Origin: Petasospora fabianii
Taxonomy: Eukaryota > Ascomycota > Saccharomycetes > Phaffomycetales > Wickerhamomycetaceae
DNA: 64,000 nt
Assembly (NCBI GenBank): GCA_022641835.1
Contig: CP048715.1
Coordinates: forward strand, 1,364,001 to 1,428,000
Reading direction: 5' to 3'
Part shown: positions 49,565 to 58,774 of the stretch, one piece after another
How the letters are laid out: every line of letters starts with the position of its first letter
How positions within the stretch are numbered: the first letter of the stretch is position 1
Notes under the pieces: generated by a model
The model's database searches: none
Told to the model about the DNA's origin: nothing
What the model saw: the letters and a program-made list of their open reading frames with translations, nothing else
Position numbers and translations under genes: made by a program

Positions 49565-49937
49565 TGTATGTATAGAGTGATTGTGTCCAGCTTAACGATT
49601 CGAATTAGTGTCCTGTTCCACTCAAGAGTTTATCAAGGCCATGATGTTGGTTTCGGGTGTTGTTTTAGTTTGCTTTGGGCAAAGAAGGTTAATATCAAGT
49701 CAGCAATCGAAGCAGTTTAAGCTGATTGACAGGATGGCGTTACACGGCTAAGGTGTGTGGTGTCCCCAAAGGTGTCAAGCGACAGGTAAAACCGGAACCG
49801 CAAAATGTGATAACCTGCAAACGTCTCTTACCTTAAGTATCGAGGTCTACAACCGTTCAGTTATATATCATAAGAGCAATTCAAACAATGTTACAATTAG
49901 TACACCAAAAAATCAAGACAAGTTAATAGAGCCAAAA
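49565..49937. other. Upstream region of the zinc-cluster gene
   Basis: A 373-bp gap between the start of the regulator and the stop of DIP5 on the same strand. No site recognised. Confidence 0.4.
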
Positions 49938-51659
49938 TCAGAACAACCAAGAGACAAACTTCTCATAGAACCATTCACTATCCTTCTTGTTTGAAGCTGC
50001 AAGTCTCTCTCTTCTCTCCTGGTCCTTAATTTTACCTTCCTCCTCCTCGAGATCAATTGGAGCCTTCAAAGTAACAAGATCAACCTCGTATGGGTTTCTC
50101 ATCTTGGTCTTATGGACAACTTTGTAACCAACATAACAAATGATGTACACTGGGATACCAATGTATCCAGTGATAAAAGTCTTATAGTTGAATCCATTGA
50201 TGAAGACCGTGAAGTTCTTAATGATGGCAACGAGGATACAGAGACAGAGTGATAACCAGGTACCCCATGGTTGCAATGGAGCCGAGTAGGCCAAGGAAGA
50301 TCTGTCAACGCCCTGGGCCTTGAGGGCTCTCTTAAAGCAAATATGTGTGATGAGGATAGAAATCCAAGTGAGGAGACCAAAGATGGAGACAACGTTAACA
50401 AAGTAACCAAAGACAGTGGCAGAAGAGGAAGAGACAGACATGTAAGCCAAGCAACAGAAGGCAGCACACACAGTGAGAGCATAGTATGGGATACCGTACT
50501 TCGAGGTCTTAGCAAAGATACTTGGAGCGTTACCATTACAAGCAAGACCATAAAGGGTTCTAGAACCAATGTACAAGTCAGAGTTTGCAGCAGAGAAGAT
50601 GAAAACAAGGATACAAGCGTTAATAACGTGATCCAAACCATCAATCTGAGCATTCTTGATGGCAACAACGAATGGAGATGCATTAGCAGAAGTAGAAGCC
50701 TTTGTAGCAGAGATGAGAAGTGGATCATTGTATGGGACACAGAGACCAAGTAAGAACACAGACAAGATGTAAAAGATACAAATTCTGTAGAAAGTCAATC
50801 TGATAGCCTTTGGAACGTTACGACGTGGGTTTTCAGCTTCAGCGATTGTGATGCCGACAAGTTCAGTACCAGAGTAGGCAAACACAGCTGTAACGAGCAC
50901 ATTAACGAACGAGACAAATTTACCCTTTGAGACATTAGCGATACCATGGTATGGTTTGAAAGCACCTGGATCCTTCCAATATCTGAAACCGAGTCTATCA
51001 TGGGTTGGACCACCACCGAGCATGAGGATGAATAAGAGTAAGATGAGACCAAGAACGATGAGAACTTTAACACAAGAGAGCCAGAATTCGAATTCACCAA
51101 AGATCTTAACACCAAAGATGTTAATGAGGACAATGACAATAAGGAAAATAGTGATCCAAACACCTGGATTGACCGTGTCTCTTGAGACCCAATATTGCAT
51201 AACCAAGGCACCAGCTGTGATTTGATTTGGAGTAACAATCAAGTATTTGAACAAATAACAGTAACCAACGGCGAAACCAATTGCTGGATCAGCATATCTG
51301 TTTGCATAACCTGCAAATCCATCAGGTAATGGGATAAAAGTTGCCAATTCACCAAGACAACACATAACGATGTAAACGAGGAATCCAATGAATGAGTAAC
51401 CGATAAATAGAGAAGCAGGACCAGCAGATGATAACGCAGAACCTGAACCAATGAGAAGACCAGTACCGAGAGCACCACCAATGGCAATCATGGAGATATG
51501 ACGAGCCTTAAGGTTTTTCTTAAGACGGTAACCTTCTTGAACGGCGAGAAGGTCTGTTTCAGGAGCATCTTGGATGTTATACTGTTCAACGTCATCATAT
51601 TCCTTAGAGTTTGTCTCTGCGGAGTTTGAATAGTACTGCTTCTTGTCGAGCTCAGCCAT
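49938..51659 (-). CDS. DIP5: Dicarboxylic amino-acid permease (Dip5)
   Basis: A 573-residue APC-superfamily permease with about twelve membrane spans. The yeast amino-acid transporter signature starts at RHISMIAIGGALGTGLLIGS. Specific matches to Dip5 include the segment FVYIVMCCLGE-like before FIPLPDGFAGYANRYADPA, VGYCYLFKYLIVTPNQITA, GGGPTHDRLGFRYWKDPGAF and AYSGTELVGIT. Dip5 imports glutamate and aspartate at the plasma membrane. The N-terminus has Lys residues and an acidic patch (KEYDDVEQYN), as in permeases removed by ubiquitin-dependent endocytosis. The first ATG gives the expected cytosolic tail of about 50 residues. The protein ends KFVSWLF. A GATAAG site lies 257-262 bp upstream. Confidence 0.93.
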   Translation of the reverse strand: MAELDKKQYYSNSAETNSKEYDDVEQYNIQDAPETDLLAVQEGYRLKKNLKARHISMIAIGGALGTGLLIGSGSALSSAGPASLFIGYSFIGFLVYIVMCCLGELATFIPLPDGFAGYANRYADPAIGFAVGYCYLFKYLIVTPNQITAGALVMQYWVSRDTVNPGVWITIFLIVIVLINIFGVKIFGEFEFWLSCVKVLIVLGLILLLFILMLGGGPTHDRLGFRYWKDPGAFKPYHGIANVSKGKFVSFVNVLVTAVFAYSGTELVGITIAEAENPRRNVPKAIRLTFYRICIFYILSVFLLGLCVPYNDPLLISATKASTSANASPFVVAIKNAQIDGLDHVINACILVFIFSAANSDLYIGSRTLYGLACNGNAPSIFAKTSKYGIPYYALTVCAAFCCLAYMSVSSSSATVFGYFVNVVSIFGLLTWISILITHICFKRALKAQGVDRSSLAYSAPLQPWGTWLSLCLCILVAIIKNFTVFINGFNYKTFITGYIGIPVYIICYVGYKVVHKTKMRNPYEVDLVTLKAPIDLEEEEGKIKDQERRERLAASNKKDSEWFYEKFVSWLF

Positions 51660-53084
51660 TGTATATGATTACTAGACTGGATTGACAGGAGGACTCTTAT
51701 ATGTAAAGGTGATGTATAAGAAAGAGATATGCGATGAGTGCGGGTAGGATTGTATATAAATACGCGGGGCAGGGCAAAAGAAAAAAATTGCCCAGACCTT
51801 AGGGAAGCTGATACGATACAGTCGCTATCGCAGAGTGGGGATGAACAGCGATTGGGACCACACTGTACAAGAAAAAATTGATTGTGATGCACAGAGGGTA
51901 GTGAACGGCGCTTCTGATAAGCAGACGGCTCCCGGGACCGGGATGATGGGGGGGTAAAGAGATCTGCGCACCCTTATTATACTGTTATTATCCTCTTGAT
52001 GTTTTCATTAATTGGTCTCTTGACTATTAGGGAATGAATTACTACTCTAAAGCAAGTCTCTTTTCTTGTTATGGTACCATCTGAGCGGGGAGGTGGGGTA
52101 AGAAGTGATCCCCGAGAGGCTCTAAGTCCTTGTACGGCACAACTACAAGTTTCCCTTAAGGGGTCCACCAAAAAGCCTCGTTGCTGCGCCGTTGGGAACT
52201 GACCATCTTAATAGTATAGCGTGACACTCTGTTATTCTAATAGATCCATACACTAATTGAATAAATACAAAGAATTGACATATCAACTCCCTAATAATAC
52301 TTCTCCTGTCAACGTGGCCATACGCAGGGACCTTTAAACCGTTGTTAATAACGGTCTCAGCTTGAAAAACCAGATAAAACTACCACTACAAACCCAAAAC
52401 TACAAACCACCCACTACATAGTCACGAGCCAAGAAGAACCTCTAATAACCGAAACTCTCACTCCATTTACATCAAAGATCAAATGTAAACCATTTTTGAA
52501 ATGGCACCTTGTTAATGAAAAAAGAAGCCGCCAAAATTCTCTGACGCCGTGCCAAGACAAATGAGTGTGCGCCTACCATGTTCCCTTCCCGCGCGGCTAA
52601 TTTTATTATTTAACGCGAATACCGCGAATAAAACGTATTCGCGAAAAAATAATAATATTATCAGGTTGGAACCCCTTACCTTACACTTGTTCTTAGTCTT
52701 TTGCTTAGTCTTCTGCTTATTGCTTAGTCTTCTGATCTTATTGCTTGTTCTTTTGACTGTAAAATTAAATCTCTTGGAAAGTTTTGTTGCTTCTATGATA
52801 ATGCATATGTGCTTCTTTTATGGCTATCTTGGCATGATAGATAGAACTGTATAGGTACATGAGTATAGACATATCCTGACCACTATCGTGGTTGATAGTA
52901 GTTTTGTAGTTAAGTCATGATGCTTGATATTGTGGCTAGATGGATTGTCTATATGGATACCCTGGATCTTAACAGGATCAAGACTCTTGGCTTGCTCTGT
53001 GAAACTACAATCATTACAGTTGTAACCCTATGATATTACTAGAGCTCTAAAGCTCTAGAACTCTTTTATCATTTCATTGACCCA
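51660..53084. promoter_or_regulatory. DIP5 upstream region
   Basis: A 1.4-kb region with no convincing gene. GATAAG occurs at 51916-51921, a match to sites for nitrogen-responsive GATA factors. An interrupted inverted repeat of CGCGAATA/TATTCGCG lies at about 52613-52645. A run of CTTAGTCTT-like repeats lies at 52686-52752 within a weak 101-codon frame (52549-52854), which is not called because it is low complexity. Confidence 0.45.
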
Positions 53085-54086
53085 TTAGACCGTAATTAAC
53101 CCTTCAACAACATTCATAAGATTCTCAACACCAACAACAATGTCCTCATCATGACCTTGTCCTGGAGTGAATTTAGCATGTGCAAAGTCAATCAATGAGA
53201 GTAAACTTAGTGGGGCAACTGTGTTCTCATCATCATCATCATCATCATCATCATATGGTAAATCATCTTTGAAGATTGGATCTTCATTTTGCATCTCTTT
53301 CCATCTATCAACATCATTTTCAAATGCTAATAATATACTCCCTGATCTTATCCTTACTTCTTCAGAAAGTAAGCAATTGTATAACAATTGAAGTCGTGTA
53401 AATGTATTTCGTATCACAATTTGTTGAATCTCATTTGGAAGATCATTATTACAAAAGAATATCTTGAAGTTCTCACTAATATTCTCCAGTGTTAATGATC
53501 TCCCATACCACTTATCAAACACAATATACCCATCTTCATCTTTCACCACATGCTCTTCAACATCATTAAAACATGAAAGATCTGGAATTGTAGTTCCATA
53601 TAATTTCATACCACAAACTCTATAATGGAGAGATCCAGATGTAGTAGTCCTACTAACATCTTCTAATCTCTTCTTCTTCTCATCAGAGGTCTTGTCATCA
53701 TACAAGATAGCACCCAATTTGATATCAATAATAGCAGGTTTCTTAAACCCATGTAACAGATTTTGAATAACAAGATATTTCTTTGTAGGGTCAACAATAC
53801 CCTTTGCAATTTGTTCTTTCTCAAGTTGCTTAATATCATCAGTCACTTGTTGTGTCTTCTCAGCACCTTGACTGATTCCAGGTTGAAGTGTCCCGAGAAA
53901 CAATGGCATCCAATCTGTTAACTTGGACTCTTCATCTTTATCTTCTTGTTCAAGATGTTCTTGTACTGTAGTGTAGAATGCAATCTCATCATCAGTTGAT
54001 GGTTTGATAAATATGGCACCACTACTATCAACTAAGGCACCATCATGTCCTGCTGCCTGATGTTGCGGCTTCGTGTATCCATCCAT
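53085..54086 (-). CDS. ARG82: Inositol polyphosphate multikinase (Arg82/Ipk2)
   Basis: A 333-residue inositol polyphosphate kinase. The inositol-binding PxxxDxKxG motif reads PAIIDIKLG at 117-125. The metal-binding SLL-IDFAHA motif lies at 296-304. The SGSLHYRVCGMKLY segment is typical of the family. Arg82 phosphorylates Ins(1,4,5)P3 to InsP4 and InsP5 in the nucleus and also stabilises the Mcm1/Arg80 arginine regulators. The eight-Asp tract at 279-286, encoded by a GAT triplet repeat, sits just before IDFAHA. S. cerevisiae Arg82 has a longer poly-Asp stretch in the same place, needed for regulator binding. In S. cerevisiae ARG82 is next to SUP35; here SSO and APL2 lie between. Confidence 0.93.
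   Translation of the reverse strand: MDGYTKPQHQAAGHDGALVDSSGAIFIKPSTDDEIAFYTTVQEHLEQEDKDEESKLTDWMPLFLGTLQPGISQGAEKTQQVTDDIKQLEKEQIAKGIVDPTKKYLVIQNLLHGFKKPAIIDIKLGAILYDDKTSDEKKKRLEDVSRTTTSGSLHYRVCGMKLYGTTIPDLSCFNDVEEHVVKDEDGYIVFDKWYGRSLTLENISENFKIFFCNNDLPNEIQQIVIRNTFTRLQLLYNCLLSEEVRIRSGSILLAFENDVDRWKEMQNEDPIFKDDLPYDDDDDDDDENTVAPLSLLSLIDFAHAKFTPGQGHDEDIVVGVENLMNVVEGLITV
53227..53254. repeat. TCA/TGA trinucleotide repeat, nine units
   Basis: Nine uninterrupted TCA units (complement GAT in frame) encode the poly-Asp tract of ARG82. A candidate length-variable microsatellite inside coding sequence. Confidence 0.95.
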
Positions 54087-54526
54087 TATCTCTTCTTTAG
54101 ATCACCATAAAGATTTGGTACTGTACAACTCTGATCATATGCATCTAGTTAAACGAGCTTTCGCATTAAGATGATCAATATGACGCGTTTAACGTTTTTA
54201 ACGTTGGTTTATGACAAGGGGCAGTGCCGAGTGGGCCCCCATTATTTCCTAATTAGGAAGAAAAGTGTGCCAAAGTGTGACAAAGTGCGACAAAATAGTT
54301 TAATTTCCGCAAGTGGCGCACTTCTCAGATTAGAACGCGTAATGGAATTACCATATTAGGCAAATTGGCATAAATTCCAAAAATGGCGAAGTAAAGTCGA
54401 GGACCCATTAATCTTTTGTGGATAAAATGGCTGAGTTTAGGTCCCACTACGTTTTACAACGGGCCAAGAAGAACAAGCAAAAACTCGACGCTTAACAAGC
54501 TTAAGACGCATAAGCCTTCAACACTA
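54087..54526. promoter_or_regulatory. Divergent ARG82/SSO promoter
   Basis: A 440-bp gap between divergent starts. Several GTGTGACAAAGTG-like near-repeats lie at 54266-54293. No specific factor site is claimed. Confidence 0.4.
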
Positions 54527-55667
54527 TGAGCTACAACAACGTAAGTATTTGTTATGATGGGTGTCCCCCGTTGCCCCCACGTTGTATGAAGGAATGTCGT
54601 TGCGAAAGACACGCGGACACTACGGGTCGAGAGGAAGGGCTCTCTTTAAGCTTTGCCACTTAGTTTTATTGGTGTTGATTGTTTGTTCTTTCCATTGTTT
54701 GGCTTTGAAGAGTGTGAACTTGTAAAATGGGTCAGAAAGCGTCTTAAACATCGTGTCAACCACATCATTCCGTCTCCTCCGACATACCAAAACACCTGCT
54801 AACACACAACTACAGCAATACGGGTATGATAACTCTAATCCATATGGAGAGAGTTATGATTTGAATAATTACAACGATGGTGGTGATGACTTTGTCAACT
54901 ATATGAATCAGATCACTGATATCAATAATGATCTCGAGAACTATAAACAATTGGTTGAACTCATTGAATTCAATCAGAAAAAGCTATTGAATGAGGTTAA
55001 TGAAGAACAAGAAGCTGCTACTAGAAAGCAACTTGATAACTTGATGTCTCAGGCCTCATCTATGCAACAGACACTGAAAACAAAGATCAAATCCGCACAG
55101 GCCCAAGCTGGTTCCGATAGTGCTAAGCAGGCTCAGGCTGAAAATTCTAGACAGGCTTTCCTTAAGCTCATTCAAGATTACAGAGTCTCTGAAGCTGATT
55201 ACAAAGAGGCTAACAGAGACCAAGCTGCTAGACAATACAAGATTGTGCGTCCAGATGCCACTGACGTTGAAGTCAGAGAAGCCATTGACGATGTTGGTGG
55301 TCAACAGATCTTCTCTCAGGCTATCTTGAATTCAACGAGAAGAGGTGAAGCTAGAACCGCATTAGCTGAGGTTCAGGCAAGACATAAAGAATTGCAAAAA
55401 TTGGAGAAGACTATGGCTGAATTGGCTCAATTGTTCCATGATATGGAAGAATTGGTTGTTGAACAAAACGTTCAAGTTCAAAACATTGATCAATCTGTTG
55501 CTGGTGCTCAAAAGGATGTTGAACTGGGTCTTGGTCATACTGACAAGGCTGTTGAATCTGCCAGAAAGGCTAGAACTAAAAAATGTTGGTGTTACGCTTT
55601 GCTCATCATCATTCTCATCATCATTATCGTTGTCATTGTTGTCCCATTAGTGACACACTTTACTTAA
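54527..55667 (+). CDS. SSO1: Plasma membrane t-SNARE, Sso1/Sso2-type syntaxin, one intron
   Basis: Exons 54527-54541 and 54816-55667 join to 288 residues. Exon 1 encodes only MSYNN, which matches the start of S. cerevisiae Sso proteins. The spliced frame continues QYGYDNSNPYGESYDL. The Habc three-helix domain covers about 30-150, the SNARE motif about 185-250 (EVQARHKELQKLEKTMAELA), and the C-terminal anchor is about 20 residues (ALLIIILIIIIVVIVVPLV). Sso proteins pair with Sec9 and Snc1/2 to fuse secretory vesicles at the cell surface. ISDVGGQQIFSQA-like IDDVGGQQIFSQA is nearly invariant in the family. Sso1 and Sso2 are post-duplication paralogues, so this single gene is orthologous to both. 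A frame starting at 54753 begins inside the intron and is not the real N-terminus. Confidence 0.93.
54542..54815 (+). other. Intron of the SSO gene, 274 bp
   Basis: Donor GTAAGT right after five codons, branch-like GCTAAC at 54798-54803, acceptor TACAG. Phase 0. The length is not a multiple of three, so retention would shift the frame. Confidence 0.9.
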
Positions 55668-56609
55668 AGACAACCTCACCCACAACTTATACTGTACTCT
55701 TATGCTAGATCCCACACATTGCACTTGTCTCTTTTATTTTTGTTTGGACTTTATGCTGCTTTATGTCCTTGTTTGTTTTTGATCTTCTCAAGTCCTCCAT
55801 ATCACCGAGTTTAGGCTAGTGGTACCAGAGGACTTTAATAATTCACGTATTGATCACTTTGTGTATCAGATGACTTGTAGATTAGTGTCTGGTATAGCAA
55901 TAGGATAGCTACACGAAGTGACCCGACCCTACCATCTACCGTCAACTAGACTAGAACTTCATAACTGGCCTACACTAAAACTTCATGAGATTGGCTTGAA
56001 TTGATAACTAAATACACATTACAAAACGCAATTTGGATATAGAACAATGATATAGTCCTGCAAACTGACACGAATCAACTATCCACTGAACAAATCAGGG
56101 AAAGAAGGTACAATCAGGGTGGAGTTGTTCTTAATTTCTCTACCACCACGAAAGTGTTCTACCCAACCAGAGGCACACATTCAGGACGAACCCAAATGAG
56201 GAGCTGGCTAGAAGGCATCGTAGTGGAACTTGATTTTAGAGAAGAGAAGAAAAGAAAAGGGCAGGTGAAGTAGTATAAAGAGTTAAGTGAACAAAAGAGT
56301 GAAAAAAAAAAATGTTTGGTATGAAAAAAGTGTGGTGTTCGGGTTTTTTATGGGAGGCGCGGAATCGCGGACGAATTTATTAAGGGCACCTGTTAATGCT
56401 TTACTACTTATAAGTGGTTAATAGGTGAGGTTCTTACGCGTTGTTGCCTTGTTTCTCTCATCACTTCTTTGTTTGTTCTAGTGTATTGTTGGTTATCTGA
56501 TATACGCCACTTTCAGGAAGTCAATTGCATCGTTATTGAGAGAGTAATCAACGGATCAGACAAGGACACGCATACACACATCACACACATCACACAACTA
56601 CACATCACA
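55668..56609. other. SSO/APL2 intergenic region
   Basis: A 942-bp gap holding the SSO terminator and the APL2 promoter. An A tract lies near 56302-56311 and CA-rich leader sequence near 56566-56606. No gene is supported. Confidence 0.45.
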
Positions 56610-58616
56610 ATGTCATTTGAAAAGAAGATCAAAAAGATGTTTCAGGCTCCCCGTAAGGGTGAGACCTTTGAGCTTCGTGCAGGACTCGTTTCTCAGTATG
56701 CGAGTGAACGTAATGAGACCATTAAACAGGTGATTGCTGCCATGACTGTCGGTAAGGACGTTTCTTCACTGTTCCCAGATGTGTTAAAGAACATTGCTAC
56801 ACATGATCTTAAACAGAAGAAGTTGGTGTATCTCTACTTGATGAACTACGCCAAGACGAATCCAGAACTTTGTATCTTGGCCGTCAATACATTCGTCAAG
56901 GACACAGAGGATCCAAACCCATTAGTGAGAGCATTAGCCATTAGAACAATGGGTTGTATCCGTGTTGACAAGATGGTGGATTACATGGAGATCCCATTAA
57001 ACAAGACACTTGCTGATGAAAACCCATATGTGAGAAAGACAGCAGCAATCTGTGTTGCCAAGTTGTTTGATCTCAACAGAGAAGTGTGCATAGAGAATGG
57101 ATTCTTGGAGAAATTGCAAAAGCTAGTTGAAGATTCTAACCCAATGGTTGTTGCTAATGCAATCAGTGCTCTTGCTGAGATCCATGAGACAGATCCATCA
57201 TTAGACGTGTTGACTGTGGACTCTACGCTATTAAAGAAGTTGCTAATGGCCTTGAATGAATGTACTGAATGGGGTCGTATCACTATCTTAACAGCTGTTT
57301 CAGAATACGAAACTACAGAAGCTGATGAACCAAGTCATATCATTGAAAGAGTCATTCCTCAATTACAACACTCTAATCCATCTGTGGTGCTTGCTGCCAT
57401 CAAAGTGATCATCAATAACGTGGAAAAGATCTCGGATAAGACTGAGTATGAAAATGTGTTGAAGAAACTTGGTGCTCCATTGGCCTCCTTGGTCTCAACA
57501 CCTGCCGAAGTCCAATATGTCACATTGAGAAACATCAGAATCATCATTGAGAAATATCCAGAGATCTTGACCCAATATTATAAAGTCTTCTTTGTCAGAT
57601 ATAATGATCCACTATATTTGAAACTTGAGAAGATTGAAGTCATTGTCAGATTGGCTAGAGAGAAGAATGCCAGTTTCATCTTGAACGAATTGAAAGAATA
57701 CGGTTATGAATTTGATGTTGAATTTGTCAAGAGAGCTGTTAAGGGTATTGGTCAAGTTGGTATCAAAGTCGGCAAGTATTCAAACAAGGCCATTGACGTT
57801 TTAATTGGGTTAATCAATGAACGTGAGTTATATGACGAAGTTGTTGTTGCTTTGAGAGACATCTTGAGAGCTTATCCAGAGCGTTCCGATATGGTTGTTA
57901 CCACTATTGTGCAGGCACAAGACAAATTGGTTGATGCTGAGGCGATTTCATCATTGATTTGGGTTCTTGGGGAGTACGAAGCTGCTAACTTTGAGACAAA
58001 GCTCTCAGATTACGTTGATAACTTCAATGAGTTGGATGTTCCAGTCCAGAATGCCCTTGTATACTCACTGGTTAAGATCAACGTTAAGACTGGTCAGTTG
58101 AAAGACTTACTGGCCAAGATCTTCAACAATGTCGAGAGTGTTGAAAATGTTGAAGTAAGGGATCAAATCTTCCTCTACTGGAGAATCTTGTCACTGGATG
58201 ACTCGAACGAATTGAAAAAGCTGATCCTTACTAGACTTAACAACATTAACACAACTATTCCGCAGTTCCAACCAGAATTCCGTGATGCCTTGCTCAAGGA
58301 GATCTCGACACTCAACTCTGTGTTATTCACATTTAGTGTAGGCAAAGGAGCCAAGACAACACATATCACTAAGATTAAGGATGCTCGCTTGTCAGTACAT
58401 AATGATGAAAACTTGCTTGACTTTGATGATGATGGAAGTGGTGATGCTAATAATGGTAATACTGGGTCAGACTCTATCAATATCCTTGATGAGCTCAACG
58501 ACCTCTTCAGTTCCACTACAATTCAACCAAGTGCCGCTTCGTCAAGCGTGCCGGCTGCACAGACACAATCCACTACAACAAGTGGTGTCTCAAAAGATTT
58601 GTTGGATCTCTTCTAG
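56610..58616 (+). CDS. APL2: Beta-adaptin of the AP-1 clathrin adaptor (Apl2)
   Basis: A 668-residue beta-type large adaptin. The start MSFEKKIKKMFQAPRKGETF and the following armadillo-like helical repeats (DVLKNIATHDLKQKKLVYLY, then LVRALAIRTMGCIRVDKM) are characteristic. The trunk ends near residue 570. The C-terminal hinge has clathrin-box-like motifs LLDFD and, at the very end, LLDLF. There is no appendage (ear) domain. Apl2 with Apl4, Apm1 and Aps1 sorts cargo between trans-Golgi and endosomes. The AP-2 beta subunit (Apl1) is the alternative; Apl2 is preferred because of the clathrin boxes. The ATG at 56610 (cacaatgtc) is chosen over the in-frame ATG at 56469, whose extra 47 residues are Thr/His-rich leader-like sequence. 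Confidence 0.88.
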   Translation: MSFEKKIKKMFQAPRKGETFELRAGLVSQYASERNETIKQVIAAMTVGKDVSSLFPDVLKNIATHDLKQKKLVYLYLMNYAKTNPELCILAVNTFVKDTEDPNPLVRALAIRTMGCIRVDKMVDYMEIPLNKTLADENPYVRKTAAICVAKLFDLNREVCIENGFLEKLQKLVEDSNPMVVANAISALAEIHETDPSLDVLTVDSTLLKKLLMALNECTEWGRITILTAVSEYETTEADEPSHIIERVIPQLQHSNPSVVLAAIKVIINNVEKISDKTEYENVLKKLGAPLASLVSTPAEVQYVTLRNIRIIIEKYPEILTQYYKVFFVRYNDPLYLKLEKIEVIVRLAREKNASFILNELKEYGYEFDVEFVKRAVKGIGQVGIKVGKYSNKAIDVLIGLINERELYDEVVVALRDILRAYPERSDMVVTTIVQAQDKLVDAEAISSLIWVLGEYEAANFETKLSDYVDNFNELDVPVQNALVYSLVKINVKTGQLKDLLAKIFNNVESVENVEVRDQIFLYWRILSLDDSNELKKLILTRLNNINTTIPQFQPEFRDALLKEISTLNSVLFTFSVGKGAKTTHITKIKDARLSVHNDENLLDFDDDGSGDANNGNTGSDSINILDELNDLFSSTTIQPSAASSSVPAAQTQSTTTSGVSKDLLDLF

Positions 58617-58774
58617 AACCGGTAAAACATAATGCATAAGACTTACTTTATTGATAGTAAATAGCCGTGCGCACCTTTGCTACAGATGCCTTAACTAGCT
58701 GCCACTTCTACAATCAAAATACTGAACAACACAGCGTAAACTCAAAAGCTATTAACACATCATGACGTGACCGT

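Noticed and set aside
52549-52854. 101-codon plus-strand frame
   Set aside because: Most of it is a Leu/Cys/Val low-complexity translation of CTTAGTCTT-like repeats.
54753-54815. ATG at 54753 as the start of the syntaxin
   Set aside because: The 21 codons before QYGYDN lie inside an intron with a good branch and acceptor. Exon 1 (MSYNN) gives the conserved family start.
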